From assembly GCA_003952965.2 (NCBI GenBank), contig CM025851.1:34886758-34950757 (forward strand): 64,000 nucleotides of DNA, read 5' to 3'. The position numbers and the translations under genes were made by a program. Of the stretch, positions 1-10,954 are shown one piece after another. Source of the stretch: Morella rubra. Lineage: Eukaryota > Streptophyta > Magnoliopsida > Fagales > Myricaceae. Numbering within the stretch: position 1 is the stretch's first letter; each line of letters begins with the position of its first letter. Under the pieces are notes generated by a model. That model was given only the letters and a program-made list of their open reading frames with translations, did no database searches and was not told the DNA's origin.

Positions 1-591
1 ACATTCAACCGTGGAACCTTTAATATTTAACTGCAACAAGATCTCAGCCAGCTTGTTGGCTATGCTAGTATTATGACATAATCGACAGTTGATGAAATAA
101 ATTAACGGCAGCTTCAGCATGGTGAGGTTTTGATGATGCTCACCAAGGTTTAAGCAGATTTTATGAACCTTTTCTTCTCTTAGTACTATTGAACAATCTT
201 GCAAAGAGAAACTTTAGTGCTTGAAATCCATGTTATATATGAGCATCGGAGAACCATGGCATATAACTGCTATTAATCATGAGAAAGACAAATCTAGCAG
301 CAAGCAACTTTTTGCAAACAATCTTCACAGCAGAAAAATCAAATTCACTTGCATTTAGCTAAATGGGCTTAAGGATTGCCATATATATGCTATTCTTTTA
401 TTGCTTTTCAAACATACAAGTTTCCGCAAACCATAAAGGATTCGAAAATAACCAGTTATCTGATATTGCTTGAGATTCAACATCAGGCAAGAAATATATC
501 CAGTTACATCATCAGGCTCAACTTTGCTACAAGCATTAAGAAAAATAATCCACGATGACATTAAATTTTAGAAAGAACAGAGGACTCTAAC

Positions 592-1892
592 CAGATTTGG
601 AGCAGCCCAGCCAACAAAAGCAGAAAGAAGAGTCATGACCTAAGAATCAACAGAAGTCAGGCGTTAAGAGTTTATAAGAGATCACAACTAAAACCAAATG
701 AAAATACAAGTAATAGACACCAGAAACAAACTTACAATCAAAGCTGAGAGGCAACCGGCCAAGACAACTTTCCTAGGGTGACGCATAGCCAGGATCTTAA
801 AAGAACCATCACAGTGTCAGAAAAAGTGAAGAAGGTGGAATGTCAAAGAAACAAGCAGCATAGATTCTGATTTTCACTAAAAGTACCCTCACCCAAAGGA
901 AATTAGAAAAAACTCTACATAATACCGTGATACTCAGCCCAAAAAGTAACTAAAGTACACAAGTACTAAGGACAAAGCGACTACAGCAATAAACAGTCCT
1001 TTCCTCACAAAGAACTATGCACCTAACGACTAAAACCTGTGAAGACAGCATCTATTAGAATCGTACGGTTCAAAAATCACCTATCCTCGCTAACCATCAT
1101 CTCTTAAATGTTTCATATCCTGTACTTGTGGGTTCTATAAAAAAAGGCACTATCTTTGCCGCAACCTTGCTACAAGCAGTGGGCAAGAGAAATGTGTTCA
1201 AGAATCACAAAACATCTTCCTGGGATGGAACTTTTCTACGGCAAGAAAACCTGTGAGGATCATAGTTTCCAGACTAAGCGTTGCCCAATAGACAAAGAGT
1301 TGACCATTCGAGAACAAAGACAATGAACTAGACAAGCTTGGAGTAAATATGAGTCAATAAAGTGAAGATTAATCATCAAATGAAACACGCGGTGGATGCT
1401 ATCGAGTCAAGCCGAGCAATCCGGAGTACTAAGCTCCATGGAGCCATTGGCCATGATTCTCATCGACAATATCTCTTGCCAGCTGCTTTGTATCTCTTTC
1501 AATTGTAGCGTATATAAATAAAAATTTGATGGCAATTTGTTCTTGAACGAACATATCGATAGAAGCGCTCAGAGTTCAACGAGAATAACTTCCAAAGCAA
1601 TGCGAATAGCGATTATCTCCACAATACTCATAAAAGTGCTACGAAGCAAAAAGATAGCAGAAAGCAATGAACTGGCAATCACAAACTAACCGCGGCGGCG
1701 AAAAACGTCTTGTCACCGATCTCGGAGAGCACGGTAATGGCAAGCGACTTGGTGAGACCCTAATTAACCGAAACAAAACAAACGGGAAACGCCATTATCT
1801 AACAATTACAGCAAATCTAGAAATTAGAGGAAAACTCACATTGCATGATAAATATCCGCAACTAGTCAACGAACCTGCATGACCGAGCTCAT
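592..1892 (-). CDS. GDT1-like (UPF0016/TMEM165) cation transporter, 5' part, gene runs off the left edge
   Basis: Four coding exons on the minus strand: 1875-1892, 1691-1759, 736-795 and 592-639. All have GT-AG borders and all are in phase 0. They encode about 65 residues starting MSSVMQGLTKSL and containing the family signature E-x-G-D-K-T (SEIGDKTFFAAA), then ILAMRHPRKVVLAGC and the start of the second membrane helix ending GWAAPNL. The UPF0016 family comprises Golgi and chloroplast Mn/Ca-proton exchangers with two E-x-G-D-[KR]-[TS] motifs; the second motif and the C-terminal half should lie left of position 1. The short N-terminus without a transit peptide points to the non-plastid GDT1-like 3/4/5 type rather than the chloroplast form. 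Coding exon 1 is only 18 nt. Bases 1-591 look like intron 4; no further exon was recognised there. Exon assignments are mine; family assignment is confident. Confidence 0.88.
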
Positions 1893-3960
1893 CTTCGCTC
1901 TATGCCTCTATAACAAAACAAGGAGCTGAAGAAAGAAACAGAGAGCAGAGAAAACCTAGCAGGAGTGTCGGAGGGATCCAATTCTCCCTGACGCTCCAAT
2001 CTCCCTTCCTCCCTCAGTTGAAGCCTCCCCTTTGAAATTTCTGAATCCGCTTGAGGAAAAGAAGACAAGCAAGAGAAAGCGTTCCTCGTCAGTATATGGT
2101 TTCGCACGTGCGTGAGTGTATGTGTGCGTGGAAGGTAGAATGAGAAGCTAGCGGGGCTCGGCGCCTGTGTGGATTTTATGGGGTTTTGGAGCGTGAGATG
2201 TGATTCCGGGAATAAAGCGTAACACTGAGTAAAGAATTGATGCCTCTTTTTTTTTTTTTTTTTTTTAACAAAGGAAGATGCTTTTATGAACCCACTGCAA
2301 AGGGATTTTTCTTTTGGCCCAGGGGCATTTTCCTGCAAAAGTCGAGGTTCGGTGGTGCGAACTTTAGGCGAGTCCTACTGCGCGTGGACAGCACTTCCTA
2401 ATGTGGTTGGTTTACCCCGGCTGAGGGTGAATATTGTAGCCTGTTAGGGTAGCCGTTGTTATGATATTCCGTGGGGCTTTTTTATTAAAAAAAAATATAT
2501 ATTTTAATCTTTTTGGGATTAACTAATTTCTGTGGTACGTCTGTTTGGACGCTAATTGGATATCACTCAAATAAATTTAAACTATGTACAAAAAAAAAAA
2601 ATTTAAATGGACCCGTTAATGTCACCTAAGACGAAAAAAGAAAAACAACCGAACAGATTTATTTTGTTTAAAGAAAAAAAAAACCCTGAAAATATAGAGA
2701 TGGAAAGTATATTTTTATTTTTATTCCGTCTGACTTATTATCATTGAAATTTGCATAGAATTCAATCACAAAAATTAGTCAAAAGTTTTAATTTTTTGAA
2801 ATTTAAATCTCACTCAATTATTAATGGCTCCTAATCCCGGTATTTCCTCACGAGTTTTCTTTAATTTTTCCCAATAGAATCAAGAGAAACTCGCAGTGAC
2901 ATGATAAAATTAGGCTCTACCTCTACTTACCATATAAGAATCAAATCTTACTTTTAGATAAGCATAAAGAATAACAATTATCTAATTATTATATCATCTC
3001 TAGACATCGAACCTAAATATTAAATGGAAGTAATCCCCATCGATCCTTAGCAGTTATTCCACAGATCCAATAGACTATATTTGTAAACTTTTTTATTAAT
3101 TCATAAAGCTTAAGTGCTTAGTATTTAGTCAAACAGGGCAGTTGATAACTTTTTTTAACTTCTTCCTAAGCATATACCTGTTCAGATGTGGGATGTCGCT
3201 TTCAATAGAAATGGATCTCCTTGGCTTCTACCTGGACACCTGTATATATATAATCTATAGGCTTCACAGTTGTTAGCGTAGCATAAGTTGCGGATCGCGG
3301 ACAATTTTGTCAAGGAAGGAGATAAGAAGAAAGAAAAGTCTCGCCATTTTGCTCTTATTCTAACACGACGTCAACCTCGGTTAAGCAGTAGCAGTTGGAG
3401 ATTCCAGATTTTGCGAGGACTTCGATAAATTTAATGTAAGACTTGACAGCACTTAACCGTGAACCCCCGTAAATGGCGGCGTAGGCTCGTAGCTAAGGGA
3501 GTCGGGAGGCCCTGAAAAGTGACACCCGAGGAAGGCAAAAGATCCAACATGAATCCTTTCTTTGTTCAACCCACTTAGCCCCTACCAACGCGAGAGAGAA
3601 TGTAAACGTCAGTGCCCCCCGTAAAAAAATTTGTGAAAGTGGAGAGCGTAGGAGAATTGTTTTATTTTTATTTGATAAACCCCACGTAATCTTTACAAAA
3701 CATGGCTATATTGTGATAGGTCAAAGTGGCCTTTCCGAAACCGCAGCCCCATTGTTAGGCCGATGCCAGAACTTTGTTGTATGTCTGTGTCTTCCCCACG
3801 TGGATTCTGCTCCAAGATAAGACTTCCCAGTACTGCAATTCCGTCCCTTGTGGACCAGCTCAGGAAGTTTCCTTTCGTTTGACGACAAAGTTCTACATGA
3901 GAACCCGGCACGGCTAACGTATCGCTTACTTGAGAGTCTAAAGAATACTGCATAAGACGT
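1893..3960. other. 5' flank of the GDT1-like gene and AT-rich spacer
   Basis: No supported gene. Bases 1893-2340 are the probable leader and promoter of the GDT1-like gene (minus strand); a T-run of about 20 lies near 2250-2270. A 149-codon minus-strand open frame (1889-2338) overlaps this and has a Lys-run and low complexity, so it is not taken as coding. Bases 2460-3170 are AT-rich without recognisable features. Bases 3693-3971 hold a 92-codon minus-strand open frame (starts MYYERLMQYSLD) of ordinary composition that I do not recognise; it ends just before the A-depleted tract. Confidence 0.5.
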
Positions 3961-6900
3961 TCATAGTACACGTCGTGATGTCTGGCTTCTATAAAGATAT
4001 ATGTGTCGGCCCCCCCTCCGCTTCCCCGGCGTTGTCGCCCGCATCGCTCGGTTGCTTCCCCCCCCGCCTCCGCACCCTCTGGCTGGGGCCTTCCGCCCCC
4101 CGCATGTCTGCCCTCCCTTCCCCCGCCGCGCTCCCCCTTTCCTGCGCTTCTTGCCCCCTTCGGTGTTAGGCCGCGCCTCCCCCTCTTGCCGCCGCTTCAG
4201 TCTTTCTCCTCTCGTTTCGTTCGGCTTCGCCCTCCCCTTTTCCCTTTGCTCCCCCCTTCTTTTCTCCTCAGCGCGCCCGCCCATCGCCCCGCGCGCCCCC
4301 CCCTTTCGTGGTTCGTCCTCCACTCCCTCCCCTGTGGGTCGTCCTCCCTGGCCCCTCTGTTTTCTCCACTTCTCTCTTTTTTCTGCGGTTCCCTTTCGGG
4401 CCCTTTTCTCCGGTTTTTGCTTTCCCTCCCCCCCTTGTTTTCCCTGTGACGCCTCTCCTCTTCCCCCTCCCCGCCCCTCGCGGTCGCCCCGTTGCGTTTG
4501 GCCTTCCCCCCCTCCTTCCCGGCCCCCTCCCCCGTCGGCGTGGTGCGGCAGGTACCTCGCCCTCTGCCCGCGGTTGCCGGCTTGCCGCCGGCCCGGTTCG
4601 CCGGCCTGCTGCCGGCCGGTTCGTTGCCATTGCAGCCCGGCCGTTCTCCCGCTTGCTTGCCGGCACGAGTCGATCGGCCTGCTGCCGCACGTCTCCGGCG
4701 GTTGCCTGCCGGCCCCGCCCGCCTCCTCCCTCCCCCTGGCCTGGGCGCTCCCCTCGGCCACGCTCGCCACCCCGCTGCTGGCTGCTGGCCAGGCTCGCCC
4801 TGGGCTCTGCTCCCTGTTCCCCTCCCCCATTTTCACTGCTCCCCCCCCTTCTTTCTCTTCCTCGCCGGGCCCCACTTCGCCCCTGCCCTCCCGCTTCCGT
4901 GGTTCGTCCCTCGCCTCTCCCCTCTGTCCCGGCTCCCCCTGCTGTCGCTTTCTCTTTCTCCCTTCTCTCTTTTTTGCTGCGGTTCTCTTGCGGCTTTTTT
5001 CTCGCTTTGCTTTTCCTCGTCCCCGTTGCTCGTGTCCCTCTCCTCTTTTTCCCCGGTTGTCGTTTTCCCTTTTTCGCCCTCTTGGGCTCCCCGTCTTTGG
5101 GCTGCCCCCCTCTTTTGCCTCCCCTTTCCCCCCCCGCCCCCTTGTCCCCGTTCTCTCCCTCCCCTCCTCTCTCTTCACCCTTTCGCGCCACCTCCCTCCC
5201 TCCTCCTCTCTTCCCCCCCTTGCCCTCTGCTTCTTCCGCTATCGGCCCTGGGCCCGCCCGCGTCGGCTTTTTGTCCCGGCGCTGGCGCGGCGCCCTCCCG
5301 CTTGTCTCTGCCTCCTCTTCCTGCCGTTTGGGCTGCCCCTGCCGCTTGGTTGGCCGCGCGACTCCCTTTTCCTGCTCTCGCTTCCCTGGTCCTGGAGGTC
5401 CCTGTCTTCCGGCCCCCTCCTGTGCCCGGCCCTTTTTTCTTCCGTCCTGCTCTTTCGTGTTCGATCCTCCCCCGCTTCCTGCCTCCCCCCGTCCCCGGCC
5501 CGGTGCCTTTTAGGCCCTTCGCTGTCCCTCCCCTTGCCCCCCTCCTCCTTTGGCCCCGCCAGCCCATTGCCCTGCTTCCGGGCTCCATCCCCTTCCCCCC
5601 CTCCTCCCTTCCTTTCCTTTCCCTTTCGCGCTGGCCTGTCCCCCGTCCGGGTCCCCCTCCCCTTCGCTTTGCCCCGTTCTTGCCTGCCCCCTTGCTCTGC
5701 TCCCCGCGGTCCCCCGGCCGCCCGCTCTCGGTCGGGTCCCTTGCCTGGTCCTCCGTGCGCCGACCCGCTGTTGCCGCCCCCTCAACCCCGCCCGCTCCTG
5801 ATTTTCTCCCTTGTTTTCCCGCTTCCACTTCTTCCTCCCCCTCGCCTTTTGTCGTCTTCTCCCCTCCCGCTCCTCGTTCGCCCGCGTTAGTTCCCCGCCG
5901 GCGGCTTCCCCGCCCCGTCCCGGCCCGCCCCCCCCGCATCAGTGCCCCCTCTGCTCTGCCCCCTGGCTTCTTATTCCTCCGCCTCTCGCTCTTCCCCTCC
6001 CGCCCCCTGCTTTCGCCGCCCCCCCTGGTCCGGTGGGTCCGGTGCGCCGCCCTCCCACCCCTCTCTCCCCCTTCTGTCTTTGTCGTTTGTTCTCTCCCCC
6101 CTCTATGCCGTGGCCCGCTCTCCCTCCCACGCACTCCCGTCCGCGCCTCCTCTTTGTGTGCTCTCTCCCTTCCCTCTGCTTTCCGGCCCCCCCCCATGGG
6201 GTTCCTGCGTTTCGTTCTTCTTCTCTTTTGTTCCCCCCTTGGGTGGGGCTTTGCTCCCTCTCGCCCCTTCCCTCCGGCGGCCTTCCCCTTCCCTCCTCGC
6301 TGTCCCGGCTTCGCTTCCGCCCCCCCCCCCCTTTTCGGCCCGCGCGCCTTCGCCCCCCCCACCGGCCTTCTCCCGTCCGTCTCCGTTCCCCTCTTCCCCT
6401 CCTTCGCGCTCTTCTCTCCCGCCCCTTCGCACGTTCCTCCCCGGCCCTTGCCTTTGGCTCCGCCTCGCGGCGCTCGCTTCCGTGTCCGCTCTTTGCCGCC
6501 CCGGTTTTCGCTCTGGCTTTCGGCATTGCTCCCTCTTGCTCTCGCCACCGGTTGGCTCCGCCCGCTGGTCTGGTCTTTGGCCTGCGGCTTGCCGGGTCGG
6601 TGTTCGGGCCCCGTGCGGGCCGCGGTGCCGTCCTTCTCCCGCGTTGCCATCGGCGCGCCGCCCCCGCCCCGTGTTCCCTGTGCCGCCCTGGGCGCGCCGT
6701 GAGCTGGCTCCCGTGCGCTCCTTGCGACGGCCTGTCCCCGCCCCTGCCCCGCTCTTCGCGCCCCTTCTCTGCTTCGTCCTCGCCGCTCTCGTGCGCGCCC
6801 CCTCCGTGCCCCGTCCCTCGCGTGTCCGGCGTGCCCGGTCCCTGTCTCTCCGCGGTTCCTCTGCCAGCCGCTCGTCCCGTCGGGTTGCTTCGTCCCCGCG

Positions 6901-8086
6901 CCCGTCCCCCCTGGGTTCTCCTTCGGTTCTCCTGTCGCCCTCGGCTGTTGGCCCTCCTCCACGCCGGCTTGTTCCCGCGCCGCCGGCTTGCTTGCCTCCG
7001 GCGGCGTTCCCCTGTCGTTTTGTCTCGCTCCCCGCCTCGTTCCTTCTCTTCCTGTCTTTGGCCCGCGCCTCCGGCCTCCGCTCGCCCTCGCCTTCCCCCC
7101 CTCTGCCTCCTCCTGCGTTCCGGCCCCGTTCCCTCGTCCCGCCCCCTCGCCCCGTTTCCTCCTGGGCCTTGCCGGCCTCCGCCGTTGGCGGCGCGCTGTT
7201 TCGGTTCCGGCATCCTCTTCCCGCCTCGCCGCCCGCGCCCGGTTGGCCTCCTCCTCGCCTCAGTGCCCGGCCGTGCCCGGCTCCACCCGGCCCCCTCCCC
7301 TCCCTCCGCCGCCCGCGTTCGTGCCGCCCCCGGGCCTTGCCGTCCGCCGCGCGGTGGCGTTGTCGCCCGTGCTCCGCCCTGTCGTCGCGGGCCCAGCGTG
7401 GCAGGTCCCCCCGGTGTTCTCCCCTTTCCCGCGGGGCCCCGTTTCCGCTCTCGCTTTAGCCCTCCCTCCTCCCGGTTGCTCGGCCGGCCTTTCTGTTTCG
7501 CGTTCGCTTCCCGGCCTCGGCGTTGTTCCCTCCTTGGCCGTCCCCCCGCCCGGCCCCGTGTCGGTTCGCCCTCTCGCCCTCTCTCGTTGGGTTCTCGCCC
7601 CCTCGCTGCTCGTCGCCGTCGGGCCTTGTCTCCGGCTTCCGTTTTGCCTTTACCCCTGTGTCCTCTGTCTGGTTCTGGCTTCCTTTTCCCCTTCTCCCCC
7701 GCGGCCTCCCCCTTTTTCCTCTTTTTGGGGTGCCCCGGGTTGCCCTCCGGCTCCCCTTGCCCCCCCCTGTGAGGGCCCCCCGCCCCTCCGCTCTTCGGTG
7801 CTCCCCTCCCGTGCCTGTTCCTGGCTTGTGCCCCTTTGCCTCGTGGGGCCGTCTTTTGCCCTTTGGTGGTCTTTTTTTCTTTCCCCCTTCTCGGTCCGCC
7901 CCTTTCTCCCCCCCCCCCCCTTTTCCCTTTTCCCTTTTTCTCTCTCCTCCTCTCCTTTTTCTCCCTCCCCTCCCTTTTTCCTCCTCCCCCTCCCTCCCCT
8001 TTTCGCCCCCTCTTTTCCCCCCTTTTCCCCCCCGCCCGCCTATTGTCCATTCTTTTCTGCCTGCTTCCTGGGTTTCCCGTAAAGGT

Positions 8087-8585
8087 TTTGTCTTCCTCTC
8101 GCCCACCTCTCTCCAGTGCTTCCCCTTAGTCTTGGTAGTGGTCTTCTTGGGAAAGAGAGCTCCCCAATTACAGACGCGCCACATATGCTAGCCCTTCTCT
8201 GGGCTGTGCCGTCCCCCACCCCGCTGCTTCGCCTTTCATCGCCCCCCCTCTCCCCGCACCCCCCTTCTCCTGCGCCAGTCTGGACCGCTCCGCTGCCAAG
8301 CATCCCCGCCGTTCCTTTTAGTGTCCTTGTTTCTTGTGCCTTCCTTCTTTTGAATCCTCCGACATCTTCTCAAAACACTCTGTCGCCGACTTTGTTCCCC
8401 CAGCTTACTTCCTCCCGCCGGACCGCCCCCCCCTCTTTTTCCATACTGCTCCTGTCTCTTTCTTTGGGTTCGAGTTTTCCCTCTCGGCCCCCACTGCCTG
8501 CTCCGTCTGCTCTCTCCCTCTCTTAGGCACGAGATCCCTTTCTTCTCTCCCGCATCTGCTGCCCGCAGAACGCGCCCCTGCCCTT
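8087..8585. other. Normal-composition island inside the A-depleted tract
   Basis: Between about 8087 and 8585 the A content rises to a more usual level for part of the sequence (for example 8141-8200 and 8340-8420), and the G/C-rich monotony is interrupted. No coding feature was recognised. It may be a remnant of the original locus sequence, dividing the tract into a ~4.1-kb left block and a ~1.5-kb right block. Confidence 0.5.
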
Positions 8586-10059
8586 GTTTAACCCCCTTGG
8601 CTCCCCCAAGTTCTCTTTCGCTTGCCCCTCCCCGCCCCTGGCCCCGGTCCGCCGCGCACTGTGGCTCCCAGCCCGCCCGCCCCCGCCCGCCGCCTACCGG
8701 CGCCGGCCTGCCTGGGTCCGCCGGCTTTCCTTTCGTTGCCTCTTCCGCCTCTCTCGGACGTGTCTTCCATTCTTCCCATCCCTCCACCCTTCCGCGGTTC
8801 TTTGGGGCATTTCCTTGCTTCCCTTTTTTTCCCCCCCCCTGTTGCGCCCCGCCGCCTCCCATGTGGCCCGCCCTGCGCCTGCTTTGCTGCCGCCCGCCCT
8901 GTTCCTCCCGCCGTTCGCTTTCTGTGTTCCTCCTGTTCCTCCGCTTCCTTCCTCTTGCCCTCCTTCGTCTTTTCCTGCCCCCTTTCACCCCCTTCTGCTT
9001 CCCCCCCGGGCTCAGGCTCTTCGACGTCTTTCGTTTTTGCTTCTTCTGCTCCTCGCCCCCCTCTTTCTCCTGTTTTTTGGCCCGGCGGCGGCCCTTCCTG
9101 TCGCTTCCCCTCTGTGTTCCGCCTTTTGCCCTCGTGCATTCGCTCCTGTCCTCCCCGTCGTTGGCCCCGGTTTTTCTGTTCTTTCGTTTTTTTCTCCCGT
9201 CCTGGCCCCGCTCCCTGGTCCGCGTCGGTCCTTTTTTGCGCCTTCCCTTCCTCTTCTGCCCCCTCTCCCCTTCCTTTTTCTTCCTTTTCGCAGCTCTGTT
9301 TTCTCTTTTCTGCACTGTTTTTTTCTGTTGCCGCCTTGGGGGCTTCTTTTTTGGTCCCCTTCGCCCTCCCTCCCCCTTGCTCCCTCTTGGTTCCTTGTTG
9401 GGTTTCTTTTCCGGCTATCTTCTCTGCCTCGCCTCCCCGTTCGCGCTTCTGGCGGTGTCGTGCTCCCTTTTTCCCCTTCCTATTCCCCTTTTCGCTTCTT
9501 CCGGCCCCCCCCGCCCGGCTCCTCCCTCTTCTCCCTCCACCCTCCCGCCTTGCACCAACTCCTTGGTTTTCCTTCTTTGGGTCTTTCCCGGTTCTTCTGA
9601 GCCCCCCTCTCCCTGCTTCGGCTTCCTTGCCGTGGCCCTCTCCCCCCCCCCGCTCCTGCGCCGTTGGCCTTCTTCCCGCCGCCCTTGGGACGCCTTTTTG
9701 GCCGGCCCCCCCTCTTTTCTTCCCCCTCCTTTTCTCGCTCCTCTCTTCCTTTTTCCCTTCCCCCGCACGCCCCTGTTTGGGGGGGGTTTTGGGGGGTTTC
9801 TTTTCCCCTTGGGTTCTTCTTCGGTTCTTCTGGCCGCCTCTCCCCGGCCTCGCCCTCTCCGTCGTCGGCCCTCTTTTCTCCCCTTCACTTCTGCCTCCTG
9901 GCATTCTTTCCCGCCGCCCCCCGCCCCCCCCGGGCTTTGCTTCCCCCCCCCCGCCGCCCCACCGCTCGCGGCCGCCCTCCCGCTCGCGCGTGCGCTGTCT
10001 GTCCTCTCCTCCCCTCCGCCGTCTCCGCCTTTCTTCCCCCCCTCCCCCCCTTCGCCTCC

Positions 10060-10062
10060 TTA

Positions 10063-10094
<32 letters not shown>

Positions 10095-10115
10095 TGTGTC
10101 TGTGTGTGTCTTAGC
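10060..10115 (+). repeat. CT/TG microsatellite at the right edge of the tract
   Basis: An interrupted run of CT dinucleotides passes into GT dinucleotides. CT microsatellites are common in plant 5' leaders, and this one lies about 850 bp upstream of the proposed CTL start codon, so it could belong to that gene's leader or promoter. Confidence 0.8.
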
Positions 10116-10135
10116 CGTTGGGTTCGAGTTCCCCT

Positions 10136-10954
10136 CCAGTCCTCGACGTTAACCAAGTTTCGGCTTTTTCGTTTCCCTCCAAAACCTGCCGAATTGTCCT
10201 CCGTTGCCCGCTGCCGTTGTCTCTCATCTCTCTCTCTCTCGCTTCCTTGCCTTGCTCATACGTATCCTTCTCTTCCTTTTACCGTTCAAACCAAAGTCAC
10301 CCCCAATTCCCTAACTGCTCCGACTATGCCTCTCAATCGATCCCTCTCCCCCATGAGCGACTCTCAGAGCCCCCACTCCAACATTCGAATCCGATTCCGG
10401 TTCGATCTCCGCCCCCGATCAGGTTCTCCGATCGCTTCTCCTTTCACTCATCACTTTCAGTCGAATTATTAGCTGGTTCTGTTTCGATTCATTCTGCTGT
10501 AAAAAGACTCAATTCTCTGATTCCATTTTTGTAATTCTTAGTTAGTTAGAGATCACTATCCAATAACTCAAATTTACTGGTTGACTTTTACGCGCTGTTT
10601 TCGTAACTTATACCATGTTATTTTAGTCTGATTGCAACTTGCGTGCGCTTAATTTTCGTGCGCTTCCATTTTCAAATGCTATTTTCTTTTTTCTTTGATA
10701 CAATAGTTCTGAATCCTTCTGTCTTGAAAAGTTTTGATCAATACATTTTATAACTTCTAAGGTAGTTCTGCAGTTAGTTCCGAAATCCGTGCTTCCGATG
10801 CTTCCGTGATTTTTGTGTTTTTTAATCTGTGTCTCTGTGTAACTTCTCGATCAATTGTCATTCTTCGCCATTTCCTTTTGCCATCCCTTTTCAACAGTTA
10901 GTCACAAAAGCCGTTTTTTATGGACTATGTTTCTTGGGTAATTATACTGAACAA
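10136..10954 (+). promoter_or_regulatory. Upstream region and possible leader/first intron of the CTL gene
   Basis: Composition returns to normal through a C/T-rich stretch (10136-10460) into AT-rich sequence. A polypyrimidine run followed by CAG near 10890-10900 looks like a splice acceptor, which suggests a 5' exon somewhere in 10136-10600 and an intron before the first recognised coding exon. An open frame continues in phase upstream of 10955 as far as 10829, so the true N-terminus is not settled. No convincing TATA box was identified. Confidence 0.45.

Larger units (their letters stand above)
4008..10135 (+). repeat. ~6.1-kb A-depleted, pyrimidine-rich tract (C/T on the + strand)
   Basis: From about 4008 the sequence switches abruptly from ordinary AT-rich plant DNA to a tract in which most 60-base lines contain zero to two A, with C commonest, then T, and G around a fifth or less. 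It lasts to about 10135, with a more normal island at ~8087-8585. The minus strand is correspondingly purine-rich and T-poor. Because every stop codon and every reverse-complement stop codon needs A on the + strand, both strands are open in all frames for hundreds of codons (Pro/Ser/Leu/Arg-rich products). These are compositional artefacts, not genes. CG dinucleotides are frequent, which is unlike old methylated plant repeats. At least one degenerate internal repeat of about 590 bp is visible (near 4304-4470 and 4894-5060). It could be a real low-complexity satellite-like block or a consensus or assembly failure over CT-rich DNA. Confidence 0.85.

Noticed and set aside
1889..2338. 149-codon minus-strand open frame
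   Set aside because: It contains a Lys-run from a T-tract, overlaps the GDT1-like start and leader, and shows no domain.
3462..3500. Text CCCGTAAATGGCGGC, similar to a conserved large-subunit rRNA segment
   Set aside because: Only about 15 bases match; the surrounding sequence does not continue the rRNA, so it is a chance match.
4001..10472. Many open frames of 250-736 codons on both strands (Pro/Ser/Leu-rich on +, Arg/Gly/Lys-rich on -)
   Set aside because: They arise because stop codons on either strand require A on the + strand, and A is almost absent. Several overlap in all frames, show no domains, and follow composition only.
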